From assembly GCA_017380275.1 (NCBI GenBank), contig JAFOEH010000027.1:1-6044 (forward strand): a stretch of DNA of 6,044 nt, in the 5' to 3' direction. The notes under the pieces are model-generated. The model was not told where the DNA came from, made no database searches, and saw only the letters and a list, made by a program, of their open reading frames with translations. Position numbers and translations under genes: made by a program. This document shows, in pieces, positions 1 to 6,044 of this stretch (position 1 is its first letter; every line of letters begins with the position of its first letter). Source of the DNA: Alistipes sp. Lineage in GTDB: Bacteria; Bacteroidota; Bacteroidia; Bacteroidales; Rikenellaceae.

Positions 1-857
1 CGAGCCAGCTCCTTCTCTACCTCGGCTACGAGATAGTTGTCAAGTTCCTCCTCGCTCTTTACATTGCCCTCGGGGAAAGCCATCTTGAAGAACTCCTCGT
101 TAAGCTCGGGGTTAGCGAACTGACGGATCTGCGTAATCTCAGCGGTGAACTTGGGGTTGATTGTCTCCAACTCATCCTCCTTAACCTGAAGGATTGAAGC
201 ACGCTGTGAAGCCGACTTGTAAACCTCGTTTACGTCGATCTCCATCGTATCGCCTACCTTCTTACCCTCGAAAGGCTTACGCTCATCGTCGCTCATCGAG
301 ATCAAACCGAGGTAAGCGCCCTCGATGCGCATATCGCCATTGTCGAGCGTTACGGTCAGAGCCTCGTCCTTCTCAACCTTCTCTACATCTACCAAGCGGC
401 CGTAGCGACGCAGGTAGTTGTCCTTGTAAGCCTCGAAGATCTCTGCCTCAACCTTGATCTTGTTGTAGGTGAGCTTGTCATCCTTCGTGAGCTCCATCTC
501 AATCTTGGGAGCCTCACCGATCTCAAACATAAACTCGTGCTCGGTGTTGTTGTCGAAATCGAAGTCGCCCTGCTCCTCTGAGGGGATAACATCGCCAACG
601 TAGTCGATATTCTCCTTCTGCAGATACTCGAATACTGAGTTAGAGGCCAACTTGTAAGCCTGCTCGGCTACAACGCCCTTACCGTACATCTTGCGTACAA
701 CGCCCATAGGAACCATACCGGGACGGAATCCGGGAACATTCACCTTACGCTTGTACTCACGCAGTGCCTTATCAACTGCCTCGCCGTAATCAGCCTCGCC
801 TACGACAACCTTCAAAACCGAGGTACCTACCTCACGCTGTTCTCTTGTAATTTTCAT
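1..857 (-). CDS. tig: Trigger factor, ribosome-associated chaperone (partial, C-terminus outside window)
   Basis: Trigger factor docks at the ribosomal exit tunnel and shields nascent chains in the cytoplasm. My reading of the minus strand from the ATG at 857 gives 285 codons with no stop; the C-terminal remainder lies beyond the left edge. The N-terminal domain carries the ribosome-docking signature GFRPGMVP at residues 43-50 (family consensus GFRxGxxP), followed by the usual VVRKMYG. The middle region (about 145-215), where a FKBP-type prolyl isomerase domain sits in the E. coli protein, is hard to recognise: it has LDNGDMRIEGAYLG but lacks the FIPGFE-type active-site stretch. The segment from about residue 225 (ASILQVKEDE onward, then NPELNEEFFKMAFPEG) matches the start of the C-terminal chaperone arms. 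The start was chosen because MKITREQ begins the fold directly and an A-rich leader precedes it. The gene has its own predicted promoter. Identification is confident; isomerase activity is doubtful. Confidence 0.93.
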   Translation of the reverse strand, partial: MKITREQREVGTSVLKVVVGEADYGEAVDKALREYKRKVNVPGFRPGMVPMGVVRKMYGKGVVAEQAYKLASNSVFEYLQKENIDYVGDVIPSEEQGDFDFDNNTEHEFMFEIGEAPKIEMELTKDDKLTYNKIKVEAEIFEAYKDNYLRRYGRLVDVEKVEKDEALTVTLDNGDMRIEGAYLGLISMSDDERKPFEGKKVGDTMEIDVNEVYKSASQRASILQVKEDELETINPKFTAEITQIRQFANPELNEEFFKMAFPEGNVKSEEELDNYLVAEVEKELA

Positions 858-910
858 AATTTTCTATCTGTTTATTCGATTTTTCTTTTCAAAGTCTCAT
901 TTTCGGAGTG

Positions 911-918
911 CAAAGGTA
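911..918 (-). promoter_or_regulatory. Bacteroidota-type -7 promoter element for tig (TACCTTTG)
   Basis: On the minus strand the sequence TACCTTTG is a perfect match to the TAnnTTTG -7 element used by the primary sigma factor of Bacteroidota. The expected -33 TTTG/TTG box is not well conserved at the usual spacing: the closest is TGTT about 17 nt upstream, and a clean TTTG at about 950-953 is too far (32 nt). Transcription would start at about 903-906, giving a leader of roughly 47-50 nt before the tig ATG at 857. The AT-only stretch immediately upstream may help melting or act as an UP-like element. The element is seen; promoter activity is inferred. Confidence 0.65.
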
Positions 919-938
919 ATTAATTTTAATTAATTAAC

Positions 939-972
939 ACGCTCTTGGAGCAAATTTATTACTCGACAGCGT
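939..972. terminator. Weak possible (bidirectional) terminator after mqnC
   Basis: Arms ACGCT (939-943) and AGCGT (968-972) could pair across about 24 nt, with a small GCTC-TTG-GAGC hairpin inside (941-951) as an alternative fold. On the plus strand the right arm is followed by a T6 run; on the minus strand, the direction of mqnC, what follows is only moderately T-rich (GTGTTAATTAATT). Stems are short and the loop long, so this is a candidate only. Its position, directly after the last gene of the putative operon and before the tig promoter, is the main argument for it. Confidence 0.22.
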
Positions 973-977
973 TTTTT

Positions 978-2081
978 CTACCCCTTCCACTCCCTCGGCT
1001 GGTAAAGCTGATCACGCAAACGGGGAGTAAATCCTGCCTCACGGATGGCTAGCTGGATACCCTCGGCATCGAACTGATTATTCGCTCCGGCACTCGAAAC
1101 TACATTCTCCTCAATCATTATCGAACCCATATCGTTCGCACCGCTATGCAGCGCCACCTGCGCCGTTGCCTTGCCGACAGTAAGCCACGAGGCTTGAATA
1201 TTGCGTATATTATTAAGTATCAAACGACTGACAGCAATAATGCGGATATACTCCAGTGGCGAAAAGTGCGACCGTACGCCCTCCTGCTCAAGGCGCGTAC
1301 CCGTCGAGCGGAAAATCCACGGAATGAAGGCTATAAAGCCCCAATTTCCTTCGGGACAACGGGCCTGCAGATCACGAATTGCGAGAAGATGGTCGATGCG
1401 CTGATGGGGTGTCTCGACGTGGCCATACATCATCGTGGCCGAGGTAGGAAGATTCATCTGGTGCGCCTCGTGCATAACATCCAGCCACTCCTGAGCGCTC
1501 GGCTTGGCGGGCGAAATCGTGCGCCGTACCTGCTCGTCCAAAATCTCGGCACCGGCGCCGGGCAACGAGTCAAGGCCTGCTGCGACCAATCGCTCCAGAG
1601 TTTGGCGCGTCGAAAGATTGCTGATGCGTGCAATATGCGCAACCTCGGGCGCACCGAGTGCGTGAAGTCGCACCGCAGGATACAATCGCTTGAGCTCCGA
1701 GAAGAGCTCCTCGTAAAACTCAATTCCGAGCTTGGGATGCAGACCGCCTTGCAGAAGCAACTGATCGCCACCGAGTTCCAGCATACGATCAATCTTCTGG
1801 CGATACTCCTCAATGGTGGTGATGAAGGCCCTCTCCGATTGATGGGGTTTGCAATGGAAGTTGCAGAACTTGCAGCCCGAGATGCAGACGTTGGTGATAT
1901 TGACATTGCGGTCAATCTGCCACGTCACAACACTCTCATCGGGAACAACCTGACGGCGCACCTCGTCGGCAACGGCAGCCAACTGCTCCAACGGAGCCTC
2001 GTCCCAAAGCCAATAGGCCTCCTCTTGCGAGAGCGTGGCGCGATCACGCGCCTTTGAAAAAATCTCCTCGCCTCGCATCAT
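978..2081 (-). CDS. mqnC: MqnC, cyclic dehypoxanthinyl futalosine synthase (radical SAM)
   Basis: MqnC cyclises dehypoxanthinyl futalosine in the futalosine route to menaquinone, using a [4Fe-4S] cluster and S-adenosylmethionine in the cytoplasm. The 367-residue protein has the cluster motif C66-x3-C70-x2-C73 (CISGCKFC) preceded by DRNVNITNV. Further family landmarks are LLLQGGLHP (about 109-117), LPGAGAEILDEQVRRTISP, ATMMYGHVET, GFIAFIPW, and near the end ANDMGSIMIEENVVSSAG. The ANDMGS...EENVV block and IQASWLT favour MqnC over its paralogues MqnE (which has a DDIDGT-type block) and CofH. Length is normal for the family. The start ATG at 2081 overlaps the stop of the upstream RNase R gene as ATGA, which argues for translational coupling; a second ATG follows at 2078, and either could be used. 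Stop is TAG at 978-980. It is the last gene of the putative operon; the other mqn genes are not in the window. Confidence 0.9.
   Translation of the reverse strand: MMRGEEIFSKARDRATLSQEEAYWLWDEAPLEQLAAVADEVRRQVVPDESVVTWQIDRNVNITNVCISGCKFCNFHCKPHQSERAFITTIEEYRQKIDRMLELGGDQLLLQGGLHPKLGIEFYEELFSELKRLYPAVRLHALGAPEVAHIARISNLSTRQTLERLVAAGLDSLPGAGAEILDEQVRRTISPAKPSAQEWLDVMHEAHQMNLPTSATMMYGHVETPHQRIDHLLAIRDLQARCPEGNWGFIAFIPWIFRSTGTRLEQEGVRSHFSPLEYIRIIAVSRLILNNIRNIQASWLTVGKATAQVALHSGANDMGSIMIEENVVSSAGANNQFDAEGIQLAIREAGFTPRLRDQLYQPREWKG
2078..2081 (-). promoter_or_regulatory. ATGA stop/start overlap coupling rnr to mqnC
   Basis: The TGA stop of RNase R (2080-2078) and the ATG start of mqnC (2081-2079) share bases in the arrangement ATGA. 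No Shine-Dalgarno sequence stands in front, as the preceding bases are AAATAAGAAACG. This arrangement usually means a terminating ribosome re-initiates on the next gene, so MqnC production should follow RNase R translation. The overlap is seen; coupling is inferred. Confidence 0.7.
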
Positions 2082-4261
2082 CGTTTCTTATTTGAGATGA
2101 TGAGTTCAAAATCGATGGTACGACGGCGCATATCGACACCCTTGACACGAATCCACACCTCCTCGCCAAAGGCGATGCGACGGCCCGAATTGCGACCAAC
2201 GACCTCGAAACGAGCCTCGTCATACATATAGTAATCACCCTCAATATCACGCAGATAGGCCATACCCTCGATGTGTGTATCGATAAGCTCGACGTAGATA
2301 CCCCACTCGCTCATTCCCGACACTGTACCCTTGAACATCTGGCCCACCTTGTCCTGCATAAACTCCACCATCTTGTATTTGATCGAAGCGCGCTCGGCCT
2401 CCGAAGCCACAATCTCGCGCTCGGTGGCATAGACACACTGCGCCTCCAGCTTAGCCTTATCGGCTGACTTGCCTTCAGCCAGATAACGCGCCAACAGACG
2501 ATGCACCATCATATCGGGATAGCGACGGATGGGCGATGTGAAGTGTGTATAGTATTTGAAGGCCAAACCATAATGGCCCGTATTGTCGGTTGTATAGAGC
2601 GCCTTGGACATACTTCTGACAGCCAGAGTCGAGATAGCATTCTGCTCGGGACGACCCTTGATTGAAGTGACAAGTTTATTGATGGCCTTCGCAACAGCAC
2701 GTCCCTTCGATGCGCGGAACTGATAGCCAAAGCGCAGTACAAAATCACGGAAACGTGTGAGCTTCTCCTCGTTAGGCTCGTCGTGCACACGGTAGATCAT
2801 CGTGCGCTGCACGCGGCGGCCATTCTCCTCACGGAAGCTACAATACTCGGCAACCTTGCGGTTGGCCAAGAGCATAAACTCCTCGATAAGTTGATTCGAT
2901 TCCTTCTGCTCCTTGGTATATACACCCAGCGGCTTACCCTTCTCGTCGAGGATGAACTTGAACTCCTCGCGCTCGAAGCTGATAGCTCCATCCTTGAAAC
3001 GCTGCTGACGCATCGTCTGAGCCAACGTATTGAGCACCATAATCTCCTCGGCATAGTCGCCCACACCCGTCTCAATGCGGGCCTGCGCCTCGGCGTAGGT
3101 GAAGCGGCGGTCGGAGTATATCACTGTACGACCAAACCACTCGTCAAGTACCTCGGCATTCTCGTTGAGCTTAAAGACTGCCGAGAAACAGAGTTTCTCC
3201 TCATTGGGGCGCAATGAGCAGAGCTCGTTACAGAGACGTTCGGGCAGCATCGGCACAGTGCGATCGACCAAATAGACCGACGTTCCGCGATCACGCGCCT
3301 CGCAGTCGAGTACCGACTCGGGACGGATATAGTGCGTAACATCGGCGATATGAACGCCAACCTCCCAGATGCCATCCTCGACCTTGCGGATTGAGAGAGC
3401 ATCATCGAAATCCTTGGCATCGGCAGGGTCGATAGTGAAGGTGGTTACATCGCGGAAATCACGGCGCGAAGCGTACTCCTGCTCCGAAATAGTGCCATCG
3501 ATTGCGGCAGCAGCCTCCTCGATATCGGGATCGAACTGATAAGGGAGATCGAACTCGGCAAGGATAGCGTGCATCTCAGTATCATTATCACCAGCCTGAC
3601 CAAGCACATCGACAATAACGCCACGCGGCGAGCGCAGTCCCTCGTGCCACTGCTCGATGCGGAAGACAACCTTATCGCCATCCTTAACCTCGGGATAATC
3701 CTTACGCGGGAAGAAGACATCCATCGGCAGGCGACGTGCATCGGGCCTTACGAAGATAGCCGAACGACTCACCTCGGCAATGCCGACATAGCGTTTATCA
3801 CTACGCTCCAGCACACGCACGATAGCGCCCTCGGGGTTGTCGCCCTCGCGCGAAGGCTGACGCTGCAGGACAACCTCCACGCGGTCGCCCTCCAGAGCGA
3901 AGTTTACGTTGCGCTGATGGACATAGATATCACTCTCCAGCTCCTCGACAATAACGTACGCCGCACCCGAGGCGACCATATTGACCGTACCCTCGTAGTG
4001 GGGAAGTTGTGCCATCGAGAGCTGATACTTGTCGCGGCCGTGGCAATCAACGAAGCCCTCGGCAACAAGCGCATCAACAACATCGCGCACCATATATCGA
4101 GCCTCCTTCGAGTTGCCGCCCGACATTGCCACCAGCTGTTTGAGCGTGAAGACACGTTCGGGAAACTCACGGAACATATTTACGATAAACGACGAGCGAA
4201 CGCTCTTCGAATCAACCTTATCGGCTCCACGACGTGAGCCACGTTTTCCTGCCTGTTTCAT
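2078..4261 (-). CDS. rnr: Ribonuclease R, processive 3'-5' exoribonuclease
   Basis: RNase R degrades structured RNA, including rRNA and mRNA fragments, processively from the 3' end in the cytoplasm. The 727-residue protein shows the full RNase R layout: a winged-helix segment (about 23-81), two cold-shock/OB domains (about 88-150 and 155-220), the RNB catalytic domain (about 265-592) and an S1 RNA-binding domain (about 639-721). The catalytic motif DPADAKDFDDA supplies D278, D284, D286 and D287, matching the four metal-binding aspartates of the family. Y330 in GTSVYLVD matches the conserved active-site tyrosine, and HFTSPIRRYPD (573-583) is the typical RNA-binding motif. The N-terminal winged helix points to RNase R rather than RNase II. 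The C-terminus is short (NKKR) and lacks the long Lys-rich tail of the E. coli enzyme. The start ATG at 4261 lies one base after the TAG of the upstream gene. No key residue is missing. Confidence 0.96.
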   Translation of the reverse strand: MKQAGKRGSRRGADKVDSKSVRSSFIVNMFREFPERVFTLKQLVAMSGGNSKEARYMVRDVVDALVAEGFVDCHGRDKYQLSMAQLPHYEGTVNMVASGAAYVIVEELESDIYVHQRNVNFALEGDRVEVVLQRQPSREGDNPEGAIVRVLERSDKRYVGIAEVSRSAIFVRPDARRLPMDVFFPRKDYPEVKDGDKVVFRIEQWHEGLRSPRGVIVDVLGQAGDNDTEMHAILAEFDLPYQFDPDIEEAAAAIDGTISEQEYASRRDFRDVTTFTIDPADAKDFDDALSIRKVEDGIWEVGVHIADVTHYIRPESVLDCEARDRGTSVYLVDRTVPMLPERLCNELCSLRPNEEKLCFSAVFKLNENAEVLDEWFGRTVIYSDRRFTYAEAQARIETGVGDYAEEIMVLNTLAQTMRQQRFKDGAISFEREEFKFILDEKGKPLGVYTKEQKESNQLIEEFMLLANRKVAEYCSFREENGRRVQRTMIYRVHDEPNEEKLTRFRDFVLRFGYQFRASKGRAVAKAINKLVTSIKGRPEQNAISTLAVRSMSKALYTTDNTGHYGLAFKYYTHFTSPIRRYPDMMVHRLLARYLAEGKSADKAKLEAQCVYATEREIVASEAERASIKYKMVEFMQDKVGQMFKGTVSGMSEWGIYVELIDTHIEGMAYLRDIEGDYYMYDEARFEVVGRNSGRRIAFGEEVWIRVKGVDMRRRTIDFELIISNKKR

Positions 4262-4262
4262 T

Positions 4263-5336
4263 CTATTTATTCAAAATACTTAATGCCAATTCTGTCATAA
4301 ACTCCTCGCCGACCTCCAGCGCCCGCTCATCGGGCAGGAACAGCGCCGAGCCAACTACGCCCGACTCACGACCAACGCCTACCGAATAGAGCAACGAGTG
4401 ATAGCGCTGCGCATAGCAACCGAAGTCGTCAATCGCCTTTCGCTCCTCCAGATCCTCCACCTCGAAGCCGAGGCTATCGGCCAGAAGCATAGCTTCGTAG
4501 CTCAGGTGCGTGTTGTTATCGACGCACGGCACACAATCCTCAATCTCGGTATCTATCTCAACATCATACTTATAATCAATCTCCTCGGCCGCGTGAGCAA
4601 TCATCTCCTTCAGGCGCGAGCGCAAACCCTCGTTATAAACCCTCATCGTGCCATCGACAATTGTTCGCTCGGGAGAGCAATCCTCATCGCCGCACGTTCT
4701 TACGCTGCACGTTGCAACTGCGCTAACATCGCTTCGCAGAGCATCGAGTCGCAGGATCAGATCGGCAGCCGCCACGACAGAGTTCTCGCCCTTAACCTCA
4801 AAGCGCATACGATCGAGCGAGGGGATAAACTTACCCGGGAAGAAGCCCAGCCGTCCAACCTCAAGATCTGAATCAAGGCACTGTGCCACAACCGCCGCCA
4901 CATCATAGTCGGCAAAGGGATTCTCCGCGAGAACGGCCTTTGCACCCTCCACGCAGTCACCACCGCCCGGCTGAAACAGCGCGAGCAACGTACCCTCGAA
5001 ATCACAGTTTGTCTGAAGGCGCTTGAGCACTCCAAACACCACCGCTGCGTTGCAGTCGCCCCCATAGCTATGCATCACCCCCTGCTGCTGCGAGGCCCAC
5101 TCCGCTCCCGTAAGCTCGCTCACCGCATCGGCTCCAATCGTGGCACGCAACACAACACAACGCTTCGCATTACCGCGTCGGCCCTCGATGCTGGCCAGAA
5201 TACCCGTTCGCGCAATAGGGCAATGTTCAATCGAAAGAGCATCCAACTGCTCCGATATAAAAGCCATAGTCGCCTGCTCGGCGAGCGCAGGCTCGGGGTT
5301 GCGATGCAGATGACGACGAAAATCTATTGTATTCAT
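4263..5336 (-). CDS. M20-family amidohydrolase-like protein, probable catalytically inactive pseudoenzyme
   Basis: The 357-residue protein aligns from end to end with M20D aminoacylase/hippurate-hydrolase-type metallopeptidases: RRHLHRNPE at 7-15, TGILASIEG at 44-52, QQGVMHSYGGD at 84-94, FQPGGG at 121-126, DLEVGRLGFFPGKF at 157-170, DDFGCYAQRY at 303-312 and a C-terminal FLPDERALEVGEEF. Yet the metal-centre residues are replaced: the usual HACGHDxH reads HSYGGDCN (89-96), RADMDA reads RATIGA (64-69), FQPAEE reads FQPGGG, GLH reads AQC (151-153), KGGHGA reads GENSVVAA, and the C-terminal LHS(P)xF reads VVGSALF. Active M20 enzymes bind two metal ions with these positions, so hydrolysis is unlikely. 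The frame is open, with codon use like its neighbours, so this is not simple decay. It has 12 cysteines, including CVPC at 268-271. Spacing is 11 nt from the upstream gene and 1 nt to rnr. No signal peptide or membrane segment is visible; it is probably cytoplasmic. Biological role unknown. Confidence 0.88.
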   Translation of the reverse strand: MNTIDFRRHLHRNPEPALAEQATMAFISEQLDALSIEHCPIARTGILASIEGRRGNAKRCVVLRATIGADAVSELTGAEWASQQQGVMHSYGGDCNAAVVFGVLKRLQTNCDFEGTLLALFQPGGGDCVEGAKAVLAENPFADYDVAAVVAQCLDSDLEVGRLGFFPGKFIPSLDRMRFEVKGENSVVAAADLILRLDALRSDVSAVATCSVRTCGDEDCSPERTIVDGTMRVYNEGLRSRLKEMIAHAAEEIDYKYDVEIDTEIEDCVPCVDNNTHLSYEAMLLADSLGFEVEDLEERKAIDDFGCYAQRYHSLLYSVGVGRESGVVGSALFLPDERALEVGEEFMTELALSILNK

Positions 5337-5347
5337 AGGCTTCGGTT

Positions 5348-6044
5348 TTATTTCTTTACTATCTTACGAGGACGCCAGCGCAAGGCCATTTTCTTCAAAA
5401 GAGCCGTATATTGGGGTGTGGTACCACAACAGCCACCGACAATATTAAGTTCCGAGGCTCGGCACATCTGCTCCATCTCCTTGGCAAAGTGGTTGGCCGC
5501 CACCTTAGGCTGACCAGCCGCAGGATAGGCCACGATGGGGAGCGTCGTGAGCGCCGAGAGCTGACGCACAGCCGCCACAATGGGCTTAACGCCATTTGTG
5601 CAGTTGAAGCCGATGGCTGCGAGTTTATCCATAGGCAGATCCTCCACAAACTTGGCTATCATAGCTCCGCTGGCCACACGTCCCTCGATGCGAGAGAGCA
5701 CGGCCGAGAGGATAATCGGCTTCTCAGGAGCGATAGCTTGGCACTGCTCAATGGCAATCGCAGCGTTTTTTGCATCCATCACCGACTCCACCAAAAACAT
5801 ATCCACACCGCCATCATTAAGGCCTCGAACAACATCCGCATAAGCCTCGGCAACAGCCTCCGGCGTAGTGTCGTTGGCAAGCGTGAGGTTACGCGTGGTA
5901 GGGCCTACAGATCCCGCCACATAGCGAGGATGCTCCGAGGTAGAATACTTATCGGCTGCGCGACGTGCAAGCTGCGCACCCGCACGCGCAAGCTCGTAAG
6001 AGCGCTCCTGAAGGCCACGCTCGGCGAGGCACAGCGCATCGGCG
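5348..6044 (-). CDS. Homocysteine S-methyltransferase, MetH N-terminal-module type (partial, 5' end outside window)
   Basis: The visible 231 codons (frame from 6043) enter mid-domain and run to a TAA at 5348-5350. Proteins of this type bind homocysteine through zinc and transfer a methyl group to give methionine. The three zinc-ligand cysteines are present: C148 in GFNCTNG and C205-C206 in VGGCCGTTP (window-fragment numbering). RYVAGSVGPTTRN at 40-52 matches the AGxxGPTNR region of MetH, and the ending WRPRKI resembles the APRKL that closes the homocysteine domain of E. coli MetH. There the protein stops: no pterin-binding, cobalamin-binding or activation domain follows. It is therefore either an independent methyltransferase or one piece of a split MetH. 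The GTG at 5920 is an internal valine, not a start, since the frame stays open and conserved to the window edge. It is the most upstream visible gene of the putative operon, 11 nt before the M20-like gene. Confidence 0.88.
   Translation of the reverse strand, partial: ADALCLAERGLQERSYELARAGAQLARRAADKYSTSEHPRYVAGSVGPTTRNLTLANDTTPEAVAEAYADVVRGLNDGGVDMFLVESVMDAKNAAIAIEQCQAIAPEKPIILSAVLSRIEGRVASGAMIAKFVEDLPMDKLAAIGFNCTNGVKPIVAAVRQLSALTTLPIVAYPAAGQPKVAANHFAKEMEQMCRASELNIVGGCCGTTPQYTALLKKMALRWRPRKIVKK

Larger units (their letters stand above)
858..977. other. AT-rich intergenic region between mqnC and tig
   Basis: This 120-bp gap is the only sizeable non-coding stretch. Read on the minus strand it holds, in order, an A6 run just after the mqnC stop, two weak hairpin options (a GCTC/GAGC stem at 941-951 and ACGCT/AGCGT arms at 939-943 and 968-972), a perfect AT-only inverted repeat (9-bp arms at 917-925 and 928-936 around two bases), the -7 promoter element, and an A-rich leader up to the tig start. 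No ORF longer than three codons with a plausible start was noticed here, and no RNA gene is evident. Confidence 0.8.

Noticed and set aside
194..598. Short open frames on both strands within trigger factor
   Set aside because: They overlap the well-supported trigger factor frame and translate to low-complexity Arg/Ser/Pro-rich sequences typical of out-of-frame reading.
1146..2057. Plus-strand open frame of 303 codons antisense to mqnC
   Set aside because: It lies entirely within a gene with strong family motifs on the other strand, its translation shows no recognisable family, and long antisense frames are expected from the codon bias of these GC-richer genes.
978..2081. Identification as MqnE or CofH instead of MqnC
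   Set aside because: The C-terminal block ANDMGSIMIEENVV and LPGAGAEIL fit MqnC better than the DDIDGT-type block of MqnE or the ND-GGT block of CofH, although the three are homologous.
2247..3741. Recurrent CTCCTCG/CCTCGGC-like short repeats on the plus strand
   Set aside because: They are the reverse complement of frequent Glu/Arg/Ala codon combinations (GAG, CGA, GCC) and have no regular spacing, so they are not a repeat array.
3569..4237. Plus-strand open frame of 222 codons antisense to the N-terminal part of rnr
   Set aside because: It is a shadow of the RNase R coding frame with no domain, start context or promoter of its own.
4263..5336. M20-like gene as a decaying pseudogene
   Set aside because: The frame is full length, free of stops, has codon use like its neighbours and retains framework residues; only the active-site positions are changed, which fits a maintained pseudoenzyme better.
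5348..5920. A 190-residue protein starting at the GTG at 5920
   Set aside because: The same frame stays open to the window edge and encodes conserved methyltransferase sequence upstream (EHPRYVAG), so the GTG is an internal valine codon.

Overview
The window looks like a chromosomal segment from a member of Bacteroidota, most likely Bacteroidales and perhaps an Alistipes/Rikenellaceae-type organism. This rests on three things: a perfect Bacteroidota-type -7 promoter element (TAnnTTTG) in front of the trigger factor gene, A-rich leaders without Shine-Dalgarno sequences, and the flavour of the proteins. The genus is an inference. There are no mobile elements, RNA genes, CRISPR arrays or long repeats. 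Coding density is very high, and every real gene lies on the minus strand, so the window reads right to left.

Layout in transcription order: (1) 6044-5348, the C-terminal part of a zinc-dependent homocysteine S-methyltransferase that resembles the N-terminal module of cobalamin-dependent methionine synthase (MetH) but stops right after that module; (2) 5336-4263, an M20-family amidohydrolase-like protein in which every metal-binding or catalytic position I can align has been replaced; (3) 4261-2078, a complete RNase R; (4) 2081-978, MqnC, a radical-SAM enzyme of the futalosine menaquinone pathway; (5) a 120-bp AT-rich intergenic region with a promoter; (6) 857-1, trigger factor, cut by the left window edge.

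Genes 1-4 are packed with spacings of 11 nt, 1 nt and a 4-nt overlap (ATGA), so they are very probably one polycistronic unit with translational coupling. Trigger factor has its own predicted promoter and is probably a separate unit. The operon mixes one-carbon/methionine metabolism, an apparent pseudoenzyme, RNA turnover and quinone biosynthesis. No single pathway joins them. The only chemical link I can name is that MqnC consumes SAM while the methyltransferase makes methionine, which is a loose inference.

The most notable observation is the M20 protein: an intact, well-conserved fold without its metal centre, embedded in a housekeeping operon. Second is the free-standing MetH-like homocysteine module, which suggests a split methionine synthase. 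I found no other candidate for a new system.
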